Shown here: piece after piece, positions 25,501-33,420 of the stretch
How positions within the stretch are numbered: the first letter of the stretch is position 1
Layout: each line of letters starts with the position of its first letter
Origin: Lethocerus indicus
Taxonomy: Eukaryota; Arthropoda; Insecta; Hemiptera; Belostomatidae
DNA length: 64,000 bases
Direction: 5' to 3'
Assembly (NCBI GenBank): GCA_019843655.1
Contig: JACDQD010000004.1
Location: forward strand, 62,001 to 126,000
Position numbers and translations under genes: made by a program
Notes under the pieces: generated by a model
What the model was told of the DNA's origin: nothing
The model's input: only the letters and a program-made list of their open reading frames with translations
Databases searched by the model: none

Positions 25501-27036
25501 AAATCATTTATCCATTTACCGAATATCTATTTCGTGTCCACCGTTCAAAGTAATCGCCCGTCAGTTTTTTCCGATCCCACGGCGGTTCGAAAAATCATTT
25601 TTGTGATCTCGTTAAGTCCTCTCCGTGCGTTCTTTATCTGCGCCATTTCAGTTTTCGTGTAACGAAACAGGGCGGGCGCGAATCAGATCCGGTGAATTCG
25701 GCGTCAATAAACAGTATGTCGGCCAGGCGTTATCCCATTGTGCAAAGGCCGATTTTGTTCTTCCGAAAATGAGAAAAAAAATATCGAATGGCCAGAGCAA
25801 TCGATATATGTTCAAGTCCTCGGCGACTTCTCTAAACTGTCTCTAATTTGCTAACTTCGTCAATTTTTTCGGTTCCGTTTTTTCGACGCGATCGGACAAA
25901 ATCTTCTACCGGTCTAAGTGGCGGCTTCACAGAGGCATTTTCAATTTTGTTTTTCACACGAAAAACGATGCAGATCCTCCGATCCGTTTTTCGGAACGGG
26001 GTAACGGCCCGAAAAAACGTGCGAGAAAAGATTAACCGAACATGAGGCTACGAAAATATACTTATTTCTTGAACAGACCTCGTATATCGATCGAGCGCTT
26101 TCAATATAGAGATGTATATTTCGATTGAATGCAAAACGGGTGGATATCACAATATTTTCATTGTCACGACTACAATTTGTAATCAATTATATCGTAGTGA
26201 CAGTGCGTTCACTCGGCGAACTCTTGAAGAATGATGTTACTCCGAAAGGCTCGGTCGGATCGATGGGATATAAAGCGAAGCTCGGTCGGAACGATTGGTA
26301 TACAGCGAAGCCTGGAAATTCGCTGGCATCGACTATTTTTCCGGAGGATAATCTCGATTTGCGACGATTGGATTCCATAACAATTGAACGGTTCGGTAGG
26401 AGCCCCCAAACAGCTCGATTCCGTACTTCTAGATCGGTCCGAGTGTGCGATTGTAAATTAAAACTGAGAGCTGAGATCCGTCGTCGATTCGATTTTCAAT
26501 AGGAAGCCGAGACTTTGTGAAAATTTTCCCAGTTTCGAAATAGTCTAGAAACGCGCATCGAGTATGTAAATTAACGACTCGATTATTTCTGTAGGTTCGT
26601 TATGTTTCTGTCTCCTCTCGCCGCTGTTTGGTCTTTTGCTAGACCGGTTTTCTCGGCCGCTCGCCATCTTCAGTAGCGCTGATGTTCTGTCACTTAGTGT
26701 TTGGATGTCACTTCACCTGTACTGTAATGTTTTTCGTATGTCGAAGTCTATGATATATATATATATATATATATATGTGTGTTCTGTTATTGTTACTTGG
26801 GGGGGTTGTGTTTGTCTTCGCTACTGAAGATGGCGAGCGGCCGTGAAACCGGTCTAGCGAAAGACCGAACATAACGAACCTAACCCAGTATATTCTCCAA
26901 CCCGTCGCAGACCGTAAAAACAGGCGATATCAACTTGATTATTCGTTCCAGGAACCAGAGAGTGGCGTGCGGCAGCCAGTCGATACCGTCCGTTGATTTG
27001 AGAGCGTGGGCTAACGAGAGGCCGGCCGTTCCGTAA
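2409..27036 (+). CDS. Animal haem peroxidase, chorion peroxidase/peroxinectin-like (13 exons, 5' end missing)
   Basis: Extracellular haem enzyme family that uses H2O2 to oxidise tyrosines, phenols or halides; insect members cross-link chorion or cuticle or act in immunity. Exons: 2409-2685, 3519-3726, 3815-3988, 4077-4270, 5734-5920, 7759-7847, 9012-9121, 9786-9933, 10091-10247, 11726-11896, 12816-13014, 25311-25416, 26952-27036. All introns are GT-AG and the phases agree once two one-base indels are allowed for (exons 2 and 7). About 700 residues are encoded. Visible landmarks are the distal [10 protein letters not shown] (exon 3), GRVNEQ with catalytic Arg and haem-linked Glu (exon 6), proximal FRFGHSLI (exon 8) and NIQRGRDHG (exon 10). 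The Met of the myeloperoxidase sulfonium link is Gln here. The protein stops soon after the peroxidase domain, without the C-terminal VWC of peroxidasin. No start codon or signal peptide was found, so a 5' exon lies upstream or is unrecognised. The family call is firm; the subfamily is inferred. Confidence 0.92.
2745..2870. mobile_element. Fold-back element, left arm only
   Basis: Starts with the outer inverted-repeat phrase TTTTGTGGTCTACGATGGG, continues GTAGGTTCGC, and reaches the arm core GCCGCTCGCCATCTTCAG. No matching right arm follows, so this is a solo or truncated arm within intron 1. Confidence 0.6.
2920..3290. repeat. Modular repeat family C, block 2 (intron 1)
   Basis: Same AAAATGCGGTTTTAGGC / CAAAATCGGCTC modules as at 70-1020 and in the same orientation. 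Runs directly into a single copy of satellite family B. Confidence 0.8.
3290..3480. repeat. Solo copies of satellite family B (intron 1)
   Basis: Contains TTCAACCCGCCGTTT, TTTCAGGGGCAAGTGTAAC, GGGACCACTGTTGACC and GAGTATGGGAAAAATTTTC. These are reverse complements of phrases in the 30.5-32.1 kb array and co-linear with the unit at 51.7-53.7 kb. It is a short, unamplified member in the intron. Confidence 0.7.
3519..3726 (+). CDS. Peroxidase exon 2, with a one-base frame break near 3666-3670
   Basis: The acceptor TTCCCTTAG ends at 3518 and the donor GTGAGC starts at 3727. It reads [15 protein letters not shown] and later [15 protein letters not shown], the family's YRTxDGSCNNLxNP motif. The frame then breaks: the expected continuation [19 protein letters not shown] is present one base out of phase. 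One C appears to be missing from the run CCCC at 3666-3669. Only the shifted frame leaves the exon in phase 1, as exon 3 requires. Confidence 0.88.
3815..3988 (+). CDS. Peroxidase exon 3: distal haem site
   Basis: Reads GVNSPRSVG and then [19 protein letters not shown]. By family alignment the distal Gln is codon 3946-3948, the haem-ester Asp is 3955-3957 and the distal catalytic His is 3958-3960. It is flanked by two 88-bp introns (3727-3814 and 3989-4076) and ends in phase 1. Confidence 0.93.
4077..4270 (+). CDS. Peroxidase exon 4
   Basis: Reads [40 protein letters not shown] and PREQ. This is the conserved segment with paired cysteines that precedes the [10 protein letters not shown] motif. 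The acceptor is TTGTCCAG and the donor GTACTA is at 4271; the exon ends in phase 0. The C/P-rich motif CMEF-R-PAPRP is diagnostic for invertebrate An_peroxidase proteins. Confidence 0.92.
4330..5450. repeat. Modular repeat family C, block 3 (intron 4)
   Basis: More than a kilobase of GGTTTTTAGGCCCAAAAATG-type modules, fairly homogeneous, filling most of the 1463-bp intron 4. The last 70 bp (about 5450-5520) hold a fragment of satellite B (CGTTTCAGGGGCGAGTGTAA). Confidence 0.85.
5734..5920 (+). CDS. Peroxidase exon 5
   Basis: Reads [37 protein letters not shown] and LSCFEAG. The NQITxxLDGSxVYGS motif is a family hallmark. The acceptor is TTTTTCCCAG and the donor GTAGAC is at 5921; the exon ends in phase 1. 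Confidence 0.94.
6330..7200. repeat. Modular repeat family C, block 4 (intron 5)
   Basis: Same modules and orientation as the other 5' blocks, after a T-rich tract at 6298-6335. Occupies about half of intron 5. The remainder of the intron (7200-7758) is AT-rich with two TA tracts. Confidence 0.85.
7531..7573. repeat. (TA)n microsatellite
   Basis: About 21 TA dinucleotides in peroxidase intron 5. A shorter TA tract follows at 7711-7728. Confidence 0.95.
7759..7847 (+). CDS. Peroxidase exon 6: catalytic Arg and haem-linked Glu
   Basis: Reads [19 protein letters not shown] and then [11 protein letters not shown]. The catalytic Arg of the family is codon 7767-7769 and the Glu that esterifies haem is 7776-7778. 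The next residue is Gln (7779-7781) where myeloperoxidase has the Met that makes its sulfonium bond; Gln is usual in invertebrate members. Confidence 0.94.
8090..8265. mobile_element. Degenerate fold-back element (intron 6)
   Basis: Left arm GCCGGTTTCAGTCTTCCGTA and right arm CGCTACTGAAGACGGCGATC, then GGCCGAAAAACC. Both arms are diverged from the intact copies. Confidence 0.55.
8425..8670. mobile_element. Fold-back element with both arms (intron 6)
   Basis: Left arm 8440-8505 (GGTCTTTCGCCAGACCGG, then CGCCATCTTCAGTA) and right arm 8574-8625 (CTGAGGATGGCGAGTGGCCG, then AAACCGGTCTGGCGAAGACC) are inverted repeats. The right arm keeps a hammerhead-like core but closing stem I is mostly lost. 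Confidence 0.7.
9012..9121 (+). CDS. Peroxidase exon 7, with a one-base insertion near 9091-9093
   Basis: Enters in phase 0 with [20 protein letters not shown] and AELQHIT. The expected [10 protein letters not shown] follows only after skipping one base between 9091 and 9093. The shifted frame leaves the exon in phase 1 at GTATGC (9122), which matches exon 8. Read without the shift, it gives an unconserved QRIPADHT and the wrong phase. Confidence 0.88.
9562..9695. mobile_element. Fold-back element, left arm with outer terminal repeat (intron 7)
   Basis: Begins CCTGTTTTGCGGTCTGCGAG and GGGTCGGAATATACC, then GTAGGTTCGCG and the arm core up to CATCTTCAGTAGCG. On the minus strand the core reads CGCTACTGAAGATGGCGG then TGAAACCGGTCTAGC, with a 4-bp CTA/TAG-type closing stem. 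Confidence 0.7.
9786..9933 (+). CDS. Peroxidase exon 8: proximal haem His
   Basis: Reads [20 protein letters not shown], then [17 protein letters not shown] and [12 protein letters not shown]. The proximal His that ligates haem iron is codon 9908-9910. The donor GTGAGT at 9934 is near consensus. The exon ends in phase 2. Confidence 0.94.
10091..10247 (+). CDS. Peroxidase exon 9
   Basis: Reads [19 protein letters not shown], then [18 protein letters not shown] and [10 protein letters not shown]. The acceptor is TTTTTCCAG. The donor GTGAAC at 10248 leaves phase 0, matching exon 10, which starts LTDHLFQ. The open frame that continues past the donor is intronic. Confidence 0.92.
10248..11725 (+). 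other. Peroxidase intron 9
   Basis: 1478-bp AT-rich intron. I see no repeat family from elsewhere in the window and no additional exon. Confidence 0.7.
11726..11896 (+). CDS. Peroxidase exon 10: NIQRGRDHG motif
   Basis: Reads [36 protein letters not shown] and EPFMDRQ. The [12 protein letters not shown] string is among the most conserved in the family. The acceptor is TTCCTTACAG and the donor GTCAGC is at 11897. Phase 0 at both ends. Confidence 0.95.
12030..12290. repeat. Direct duplication with (TG)n and a fold-back arm fragment (intron 10)
   Basis: TGAAATCAATTGGAATA, a (GT) run and GTATTTAGAAC occur at about 12030 and again at about 12208. Between them (12108-12175) lies a left-arm fragment of the fold-back element ending CAGACCGGTTCAGTAGCG. 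The duplication spacing is about 178 bp. Confidence 0.65.
12816..13014 (+). CDS. Peroxidase exon 11
   Basis: Reads [20 protein letters not shown], then [20 protein letters not shown] and [13 protein letters not shown]. This matches the late An_peroxidase block YxxVDDIDLFxG and GPTFxCIIxxQF. The donor GTTCGT at 13015 opens the 12.3 kb intron. Ends in phase 1. Confidence 0.94.
13075..13265. mobile_element. Fold-back element, degraded (start of intron 11)
   Basis: The left arm has GTTTCGGCCACTCACCGTC and TTCAGTAG. The right arm has GCGAAAGACCGGAAACCGGC, GAGAGGAGACGGAAACGC and the outer end ATTCCGACCGCTCGCAAAC, ACAAAACGGGTATT. The outer end matches the start of the 9562 copy in reverse. Confidence 0.65.
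13737..24970. repeat. Satellite with 164-bp period, about 68 copies, filling peroxidase intron 11
   Basis: Head-to-tail repeats. The phrase AGAAAATGCGGGG recurs at 23281, 23445 and 23609, exactly 164 bp apart. Each unit contains ACCGAAAGACATTTATTT, ATTCTGCAAATATACCCC, ATTAGGCTATGATTATT and AATATTCATATATAG. Homogeneous copies dominate about 15.2-15.9, 18.6-19.4 and 22.4-24.9 kb; shortened, indel-rich copies dominate about 16-18.5 and 19.4-22.4 kb. Variants alternate at fixed places: GGCTCCGG or GGCTCTGG, TCTGTACAA or TCTGAACAA, ATTAATATG or ATTTATATG. The unit has no conserved coding frame. Both array edges lie in degenerate sequence sharing a TTAAATGAATCCAA phrase (about 13693 and 25034). Confidence 0.97.
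25311..25416 (+). CDS. Peroxidase exon 12, after the satellite-filled intron
   Basis: Reads [20 protein letters not shown], then [15 protein letters not shown]. The acceptor is TTGTTCGCAG and the donor GTAAGT is consensus. The phase-1 entry matches exon 11, so the gene is continuous across the 12.3 kb satellite intron. Confidence 0.92.
26590..26938. mobile_element. Fold-back element, well preserved (intron 12)
   Basis: Left arm: GTAGGTTCG, TTTCTGTCTCCTCTCGCC, GGTCTTTTGCTAGACCGG, CTCGCCATCTTCAGTAGCG. The middle is about 130 bp with a short TA/TG tract. The right arm is the inverse: CTACTGAAGATGGCGAGCGG, AAACCGGTCTAGCGAAAGAC. The outer end has ATATTCTCCAACCCGTCGC and AAAAACAGG. No coding capacity; size and structure fit a non-autonomous inverted-repeat element. 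Confidence 0.8.
26817..26861 (+). ncRNA. Hammerhead-ribozyme-like motif (type I, minimal)
   Basis: Core strand CTGAAGA is at 26824-26830. Stem II is TGGC (26831-26834) with GCCG (26840-26843) around loop GAGCG, the first pair being U-G. One unpaired T (26844) follows, then GAAA (26845-26848). A short palindromic ACCGGT (26848-26853) forms stem III, and the expected cleavage point is after C26854. Stem I pairs 26817-26823 with 26855-26861, seven Watson-Crick pairs. Order and core bases match the hammerhead consensus CUGANGA...GAAA...UH. The U-G pair plus extra base at the stem II junction, and the very short stem III, depart from it. Minimal type I hammerheads with tiny stem III are known from Penelope-like elements and retrozymes. 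Activity is unproven. Confidence 0.45.
26952..27036 (+). CDS. Peroxidase terminal exon 13
   Basis: The split Leu codon joins exon 12 (CT) to G at 26952. It reads [20 protein letters not shown], then NERPAVP and stop TAA at 27034-27036. The conserved N-R-xC-x-IP-xDLxxW segment closes the peroxidase domain. The short tail puts it with chorion-peroxidase-like proteins rather than peroxidasin. Confidence 0.9.
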
Positions 27037-27085
27037 ATGTAAGTCAGCGGGTAAGAAAAAAAACATTTTCCGTCTCTGAGCGGTG

Positions 27086-27091
27086 AATAAA
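27086..27091 (+). terminator. Candidate polyadenylation signal of the peroxidase gene
   Basis: AATAAA lies 50 bp after the peroxidase stop codon. It is the first such hexamer downstream; cleavage is not demonstrated. Confidence 0.5.
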
Positions 27092-27099
27092 ATCATCGC

Positions 27100-28640
27100 C
27101 GCAGACCAGTTTTGTACTTTCAGTTTTTAACGCGATTCTCTTCCAATTCTTCTCTACGTTAAGTTCGACTGAAATCGAGAGTCGGGGGGGCGAACAGTTA
27201 TTTGTATTGCCGACTTACGAAGAAAAAATTGGAACGACAATTCCCAGCCTGTTAATAATTTTACGGAAAACTTTTATGCGATTTCGAGTAATTTTTAGGC
27301 CAATAAACGTCTCTTTTACCTAAGGCTTTAGAGCTTAACTTTTTAAATATGAAATTTGGGGCGATTCGAAATTGAATAAAGTCGAAGAAATTGGACGAAA
27401 CCGAAACGGGAAATATCGTTTTTTCGAACCCGAATCGGAGAACTGACTGTCGAAGAATTGAAAGTGAATCGCCGATATTGTAATAAGCGACAATAATTGA
27501 AATAAATTTGTAGAATAAACGCTTAAATTGTCTACTTCAATCGACGATACCTTTACACGTCCTGTATTCCTCGATCGTCGAATAATTGCAATATTTTGTC
27601 CAGTCGTTAATGTTTCCGCCATTTCGCCGCCTTCAGTAGTTTTCCGTCTTCGGCTGCAGTTCCGCGAACACCGAATTAGGGCTAAAAACAGAAAAATTAT
27701 TGTAATTATAATATTATCCCTGGACTGGGGGTATAATTGAACCTCGCCTCTCGAATTTACCTTTTTAATTTATTCAGGAACTGAAGGAGTTTCAGATGTC
27801 ATAAGTCATGATTGCAAATCGTGTTACCAATAAAAATTTTATTTTCAATTTTCTTTATATTATATTCTTTTCGTCTTTACAATACACAGTAATAAGTTTC
27901 AAATGCGATACTAAACTGACAAATAATTGCGCACAATAAATAGAGTTAAAAAACTAATTTATTACGATAATATTTTCAAATTTGTAGTCGACTCCTGTAT
28001 CGCATAGAATAAAGATATTTTAAATATAATTATAAAGGAGATTTCTATTTTCAGAGTTGACCAATTCTGCTGTTTGTCAACAACAAATATTATTTTTTCA
28101 CTTTTTAATTTTCACACCCTTTTTCCCTTTTTTTATTCTATAATCTTATCAATTTATTCCGGATCACGTTTCGTGCGTTCCGTAATCAAATTTCGGGATG
28201 CCGGAAGATGGCGGGTTCGGGAAATTTAAAATTCCCCGTTATTTTCCTGAATATTTTCGACAGTAAAAAATTCTCCGCTGTTTTAAATCTAATTTCTGTT
28301 TACAATCCAACGGTTTGTATTTTTTCGACATTTCGTGCGGCTACAACACTGACTGAGATTCTGCAGTGTACACAATTGAAATATTCGTGTAATACAACCG
28401 TAGAAATGTTCTGTATGCGCGGCGAACGAAATTTTTATAAACTCTCAACAATATTCTGCGGCCATTTGAAATATTTTTATATTTGGATTTACGTTCAAAT
28501 ATTGGCGTAATTATAAATGTAGAAAAAGTCTGTATCCGCCATTTTGTATACAGTCTAAAATATTCGACGGTTATTTATCCGGCTATTTTCCTTTATATAT
28601 ATTTCCGACTGTAAATTAGAATTCCGAACGTTATTCTCCG
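27100..28640. other. AT-rich intergenic region
   Basis: Downstream of the peroxidase gene. Several A-rich hexamers and a lone fold-back phrase (GCCGCCTTCAGTAG near 27627) are the only recognisable elements. No coding exon recognised. Confidence 0.55.
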
Positions 28641-28711
28641 TTACGGCGGGGGACGTTTTAAGCGGCGATAATTCGAAATGAATAATTCATGGGGTGAGAT
28701 TTGTAGGCCCG

Positions 28712-28719
28712 GTGACGTC
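28712..28719. promoter_or_regulatory. Perfect CRE palindrome in a possible promoter
   Basis: TGACGTCA sits in the longer palindrome CGGTGACGTCACCG at about 28709-28722, with an E-box CAGCTG about 20 bp further on. The surrounding 150 bp is GC-richer than its neighbours. A short ATG frame and a GTAAGT donor (about 29032) follow within 350 bp, so this may be the start of a gene whose other exons I cannot find. Confidence 0.35.
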
Positions 28720-28821
28720 ACCGCTAACGGTAGAAAACAGCTGATTGAGCCGATGTTTTAAAAAACATATGGGCCGGCCCAGTGGCGCCGTCTGCCGGCG
28801 GCGGCTTTGAAAATAAAAAAA

Positions 28822-29031
28822 ATGGCTTTTCAAGTCCGCCACAGGAAAACCCCCGGTCAGTGTTATCCCGAACTCGGAGCGGTTCGTATCGTTTTTTTAC
28901 ATTTTTCCCTCTTCGAGAGCCGATTTTTAATTTTCTTTTTTAAAACCGAAAGGCGGAAACAACATGCAGATTTCGTAGTCGCCGGAAGAGTACAGAATCG
29001 GCCGATTTCCGGACAGTCGCCATGGAAACCA
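28822..29031 (+). other. Possible first exon(s) of an unrecognised gene
   Basis: An ATG at 28822 opens MAFQVRHRKTPGQCYPELG. A second ATG near 29020 gives METK and runs straight into the consensus-like donor AA|GTAAGT. Both follow the GC-rich CRE-bearing stretch. No downstream exon was recognised, so this is a weak candidate. Confidence 0.2.
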
Positions 29032-29549
29032 AGTAAGTCGTTTACAGAATTTCCCCATTACAGATCATTTCAGTACGCCAAATTAATGTTTTCAAGCTTC
29101 CCAATATCCGCTGTACTCAATTGAGTCCGATTTCTCCGTTTCGCGCCCCTTCCGACAGGAATATTTCCGGTATTCGGTTTCGCCGATTTTCGAGCTTGAA
29201 AATTTTATACAGCGAAATATATTCGGACTTTGTACACTACCGATATTGGCGAGAATCCGAAGTGGAAAGAGAATTTTCAGCAGTTCCTCGGCGCAGACCC
29301 CTGAGGACGTATAAACTAATACGACCCTTCGCAGCGAAACGTCGGAGTCGTAAAAAATTTCAAATTTTCTAATAAAAAACTCCCCGTTCAAATTCACTCC
29401 CAGTAAACGTCCAGCCCGTCTTGTAAATCCACTGAGGATATCGAAAAAAAAATATCTATTGTATGGCCGGTTTCGGCTGTTCGCCGTCTTCAGTAGTCGC
29501 GTATTACCCCAATATTTCAACGTTTTCTCCCCTATTCCGACTACTACTT

Positions 29550-29790
29550 CAAACCAGAGATTTTGGTTCTATAATAAAGATTTTTTTTTTTTTTATTAAT
29601 ATCGTCTAGCCTACACTACCGTGTTAATTCCGACTACTGAGTCCGGGAATGATTTCTAAGTCAGACTCTCAAAATCAGAGATTTTGGTTCTATAATAAAG
29701 TTTTTTTTTATTAATATTTTCTAGCGTGCACTACCGTGTTAATTCCGACTACTGAGTCCGGGAATGATTTCTAAGTCATACTCTCAAAAT
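29550..29790. repeat. Tandem duplication with about 115-bp period
   Basis: GTTAATTCCGACTACTGAGT occurs at 29623 and 29738, with CAGAGATTTTGGTTCTATAA ahead of each copy and a poly-T run of different length in each. Confidence 0.75.
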
Positions 29791-30084
29791 ATTATGATGA
29801 GAATAGTTTTTTTTTTTGTTAGTCCATTCTGTCTTTCACGTGTGAAAGCTCCTCTTTCAATAGAAATATAGCTCGAGAGTACTTAAAATATCGCGGCTAT
29901 CATCATAAAATCGGAGTAATCGACGATTAATATTACGAAAATTGGTCGGCCCTAGACGGCCGTTCGCCGTCTTCAGTAGCACCTACTGTTCAACTGCTGC
30001 GATATAGGACCGTTAATTGGGACAAAAAAACGAGCGTTAAGTGGAGACGGAAACATTTACTTTCGTCTCTGAACATTCTCCCCC

Positions 30085-30245
30085 CGGGTCGTTCGCCATC
30101 TTCAGTAGCGCGGTGTCGGTCACCGTCGGCACTTTGGATGTTTTTCCCTGGGTGGGGGGCATCCTCAATGCGCACTGTCACTGTCACACGTAACCGTACG
30201 AGTGGCGACACAGCGCTACTGAAGATGGCGAACGGCCAAAACCGC
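30085..30245. mobile_element. Fold-back element, compact copy
   Basis: Left arm GGTCGTTCGCCATCTTCAG, right arm CAGCGCTACTGAAGATGGCG. Between them is the internal phrase CACTTTGGATGTTTTTC shared with other copies. The right core has lost the GGTC. Single arms also occur at about 29470-29500, 29955-29985 and 30505-30555. Confidence 0.65.
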
Positions 30246-30559
30246 TGACAACAAAATTCTGTTCGTGGGCCCAAACCGGGTTGTTAAGAAGAGGCCTGTA
30301 GGTCGTAAAATATTAGAAAAACCGTAAAACGACAGAAACAAACAAGAGTTGTTATGGCGACTGTTAGTGCGAGACACGAAAGCTACGATGGGGGTGTGCC
30401 CCCCCACAGTTGGGAAATTAGGGGGGAGGGCCAAAATTACAGTCGAATTACACTTTTCTGTCCACGGTAATTACTTACAGCCCGAACAATTTCCGAACCC
30501 GTCGATTTAGCGTTCGCCAGACCGGTTTCGGCCGCTCGCCATCTTCAGTAGCGGTGCTC

Positions 30560-32100
30560 CCGGAAAGAAAATTTGAAAATTTCTTTTTCAAAAATTTTCC
30601 CCGTTTTGTCCCATAATGGGGGTCAACAGCGGTCCAAAAGGGCGTTATAAGAAGACTTGCCCGTGAAAGGAAATTTGAAAAATTGAAAATTTCTTTTTCT
30701 CAAAAATTTTCCCCGATTTGTCCCAAAATCGGTCAACAGTGGTCCCAAAGTCACCACTTGCCCCCCCTCAGAGGAAAACCGAAAAATCGAAAATTTTTTT
30801 TTCAAAAATTTTCCCCGTTTTGTCCCATTCTCGGGGTCAACAGTGGTCGCCAAAGTGAGTTATAAGACTTGCCCCTAAAAGGAAATTTGAAAAATTGAAA
30901 ATTTCTTTTTCTCAAAAATTTTCCCCGTTTTGTCCCATACTCGGAGTCAACAGTGGTCCTCAAACTGAGTTATAAGACTTGCCCCTGAAAGGAAATTTGA
31001 AAAATTGAAAATTTCTTTTTCTCAAAAATTTTCCCCGTTTTGTCCCATTCTCGGGGTCAACAGTGGTCCCAAAGTGCGTTATAAGAAGACTTGCCCCTGA
31101 AAGGAAATTTGAAAATTTCTTTTTCTCAAAAATTTTCCCCGTTTTGTCCCATACTCGGGGTCAACAGTGGTACCAAAGTGAGTTACAATTTTCCCTGAAA
31201 GGAAAACAGAAAAATCGAAAATTTTCTTTTCAAAAATTTTCCCCGTTTTGTCCCATTCTCGGAGTCAACAGTGGTCCCAAAGTGCGTTATAAGAAGACTT
31301 GCCCCTAGGAAATTTGAAAATTTCTTTTCTCAAAAATTTTCCCGTTTTGTCCCATACTCGGTCAACAGTAGTACCAAAGCGAGTTACAATTTTCCCTGAA
31401 AGGAGAACAGGAAAATTTCTTTTCAAAAATTTTCCGTTTTGTCCCATTCTCGGGGAAAAATAAGAGCTTGCCCTGAAAGGAAATTTGAAAAATTGAAAAT
31501 TTCTTTTTCAAAATTTCGTTTTGTCCCATCTACCAAAGTGAGTTACAATTTTCCAACAGAAAAATCGTTTGTCCCCTCAACAGTGGTCTGTCCCATACTC
31601 AGTCAACAGCGGTCCTCAAACTTTATAGACTTGCCCTGAAAAATTTGAAAAAAGAAAATTTCTTTTTCAAAATTTTCCGCCCATACTGGTGGTCAAGACT
31701 TGCCCTGAAAGGAAATTTGAAAAATCGAAAATTTCTTTTTCTCAAAAATTTTCCTGATTTGTCCCATACTGGTCAAGACTTGCCCCTGAAATGAAAATCA
31801 AATTTCTTTTCTCAAAATTTTCCATGATTTGTCCCATACTGGTGGTCAAGACCCCTGAAAGGAAATTTGAAAAATCGAAAATTTCTTTTTCTCAAAAATT
31901 TTCCGCGATTTGTCCCATACTGGTGGTCAAGACTTGCCCCTGAAAGGAAATTTGAAAAATCGAAAATTTCTTTTTCTCAAAAATTTTCCCCGTTTTGTCC
32001 CATATACTCGGGGTCGACAGTGGTCCCAAAATGAGTTACACTTGCCCGCCCCAAAACGAAAGTTGAAAAATCGAAAATGTCATTTTCAAATTTTCCTAAG
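30560..32100. repeat. Satellite family B array, block 1, about 105-112 bp period
   Basis: About 14 tandem units. Each has CTTGCCCCTGAAAGGAAAT, a run of TTGAAAATTTCTTTTTC, AAAATTTTCCCCGTTTTGTC, and CCATACTCGGGGTCAAC followed by AGTGGTCC. Units become shortened and rearranged after about 31400. The reverse complement is co-linear with the array at 51.7-53.7 kb (GGGGCAAGT, AACTCAC, ATGGGA, AAAATTTT in the same order). Confidence 0.9.
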
Positions 32101-32229
32101 TCGGATTCTGAAGTATGAAAGTTCAACCCCTTTCAATAAAGCCTTCAATCAGCTTGTTCTTTGACACTAATTTCTGAACTAATTAATCAATCGTGGGCCC
32201 ACTATATTATCGTCCAAAACTCAAAATCT

Positions 32230-32233
<4 letters not shown>

Positions 32234-32280
<47 letters not shown>

Positions 32281-32511
32281 AGTCAACGCGGAAGAGGATA
32301 TGAGAATGTGCGAAGAAAATGGCGATTATCGCTAATAATTATTAGCGACCCGTACATCGTCGTTTAACTGGACATATCTAATTGTGTGGACATCTTAATT
32401 GCGCCCCAATTTGAGCCACGAATTATCACACGGAGCGTACTTAATAAATACGTACAATTTTATATAACCGAGTGTAATTTTCAAATTAACGTACTGAACT
32501 TGACGTTAACG

Positions 32512-32587
<76 letters not shown>

Positions 32588-32774
32588 TTGCGGATTCTTC
32601 GGTATGCACTGCGAATAGTTGGCATGTAATAAACCTTTCAGAATACTCTACTGGAGGTTTGATGATGCGTAAAACATGCGTAAAAGATGCGTAAAAATGA
32701 CAGATAACGCCATTACCGTCTACCGACGAAACCCGCAATGACTTAGTTGCCAGTGTGTATTCGACTTACTATTG

Positions 32775-32836
<62 letters not shown>
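32234..32836. repeat. Three long (TA)n tracts
   Basis: Nearly pure TA tracts at 32234-32277, 32512-32582 and 32778-32836, separated by 180-240 bp of AT-rich sequence without a recognised gene. Confidence 0.95.
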
Positions 32837-32842
<6 letters not shown>

Positions 32843-33149
32843 TGTATAAGTGTATAAGTATAAGTGTATGTGTGCGGAAGTAGGCGATATTTGGCCGGAA
32901 ACCAATAAAGGATGTTGGTCGAACTGTAGTTATACAGTGGATGGTGTCTAACATATCATGGAACTGGTTGGGGGGGGGAGGGGGGATTTTATGGGGTCAA
33001 AATCGATACTACTAAGTTTATTAGTGCCTAAACTCTTTTATACTCCGTCCAAAACTACGCTCGCTACTAAATTTTTTTTTTTTTCTGTTTTTTGTGCAAT
33101 AGAAATTTCCTATAAATTATTATTTGAATGATAAGTTTGACATAACTGT

Positions 33150-33420
33150 GTCTGCGAGGGTTTGGAATACCCCGTAGATTTAGTGTTTTTCTGTATTCCT
33201 CCCTCTGTATCCCTCCCCCCTGTTGGGAACAGTTTCGGCCGCTCGCCGTCTTCAGTAGCGCGTGTGTGTAAGTCACTTCTGCCACTTGTACCGCGGTCGG
33301 GGACGGCCCGAAACCCAATCCGAGGCGCCGGTATGAACTAGACTATAGACGGCGGACTACTGAAGACGGCGAGCGGCCGAAACCGGTCCGGCGAAATCTG
33401 CGAAAAAAAACCCCGACAGT
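33150..33420. mobile_element. Fold-back element with both arms
   Basis: Left end GTCTGCGAGGGTTTGGAATA, arm core GTTTCGGCCGCTCGCCGTC, TTCAGTAGCG. Right arm CTACTGAAGACGGCGAGCGG, CCGAAACCGGTCCGGCGAAA. The GAAAC/GGTC core is intact but stem I is mismatched. Confidence 0.75.

Larger units (their letters stand above)
25417..26951 (+). other. Peroxidase intron 12
   Basis: 1535 bp. The first 1.1 kb is AT-rich without a recognised gene; an open frame at 26125-26502 has no family resemblance. The 3' part is a fold-back element (26590-26938). Confidence 0.7.

Noticed and set aside
26125..26502. 125-codon open frame in peroxidase intron 12
   Set aside because: No start context, domain or splice fit; exons 12 and 13 join in phase without it.
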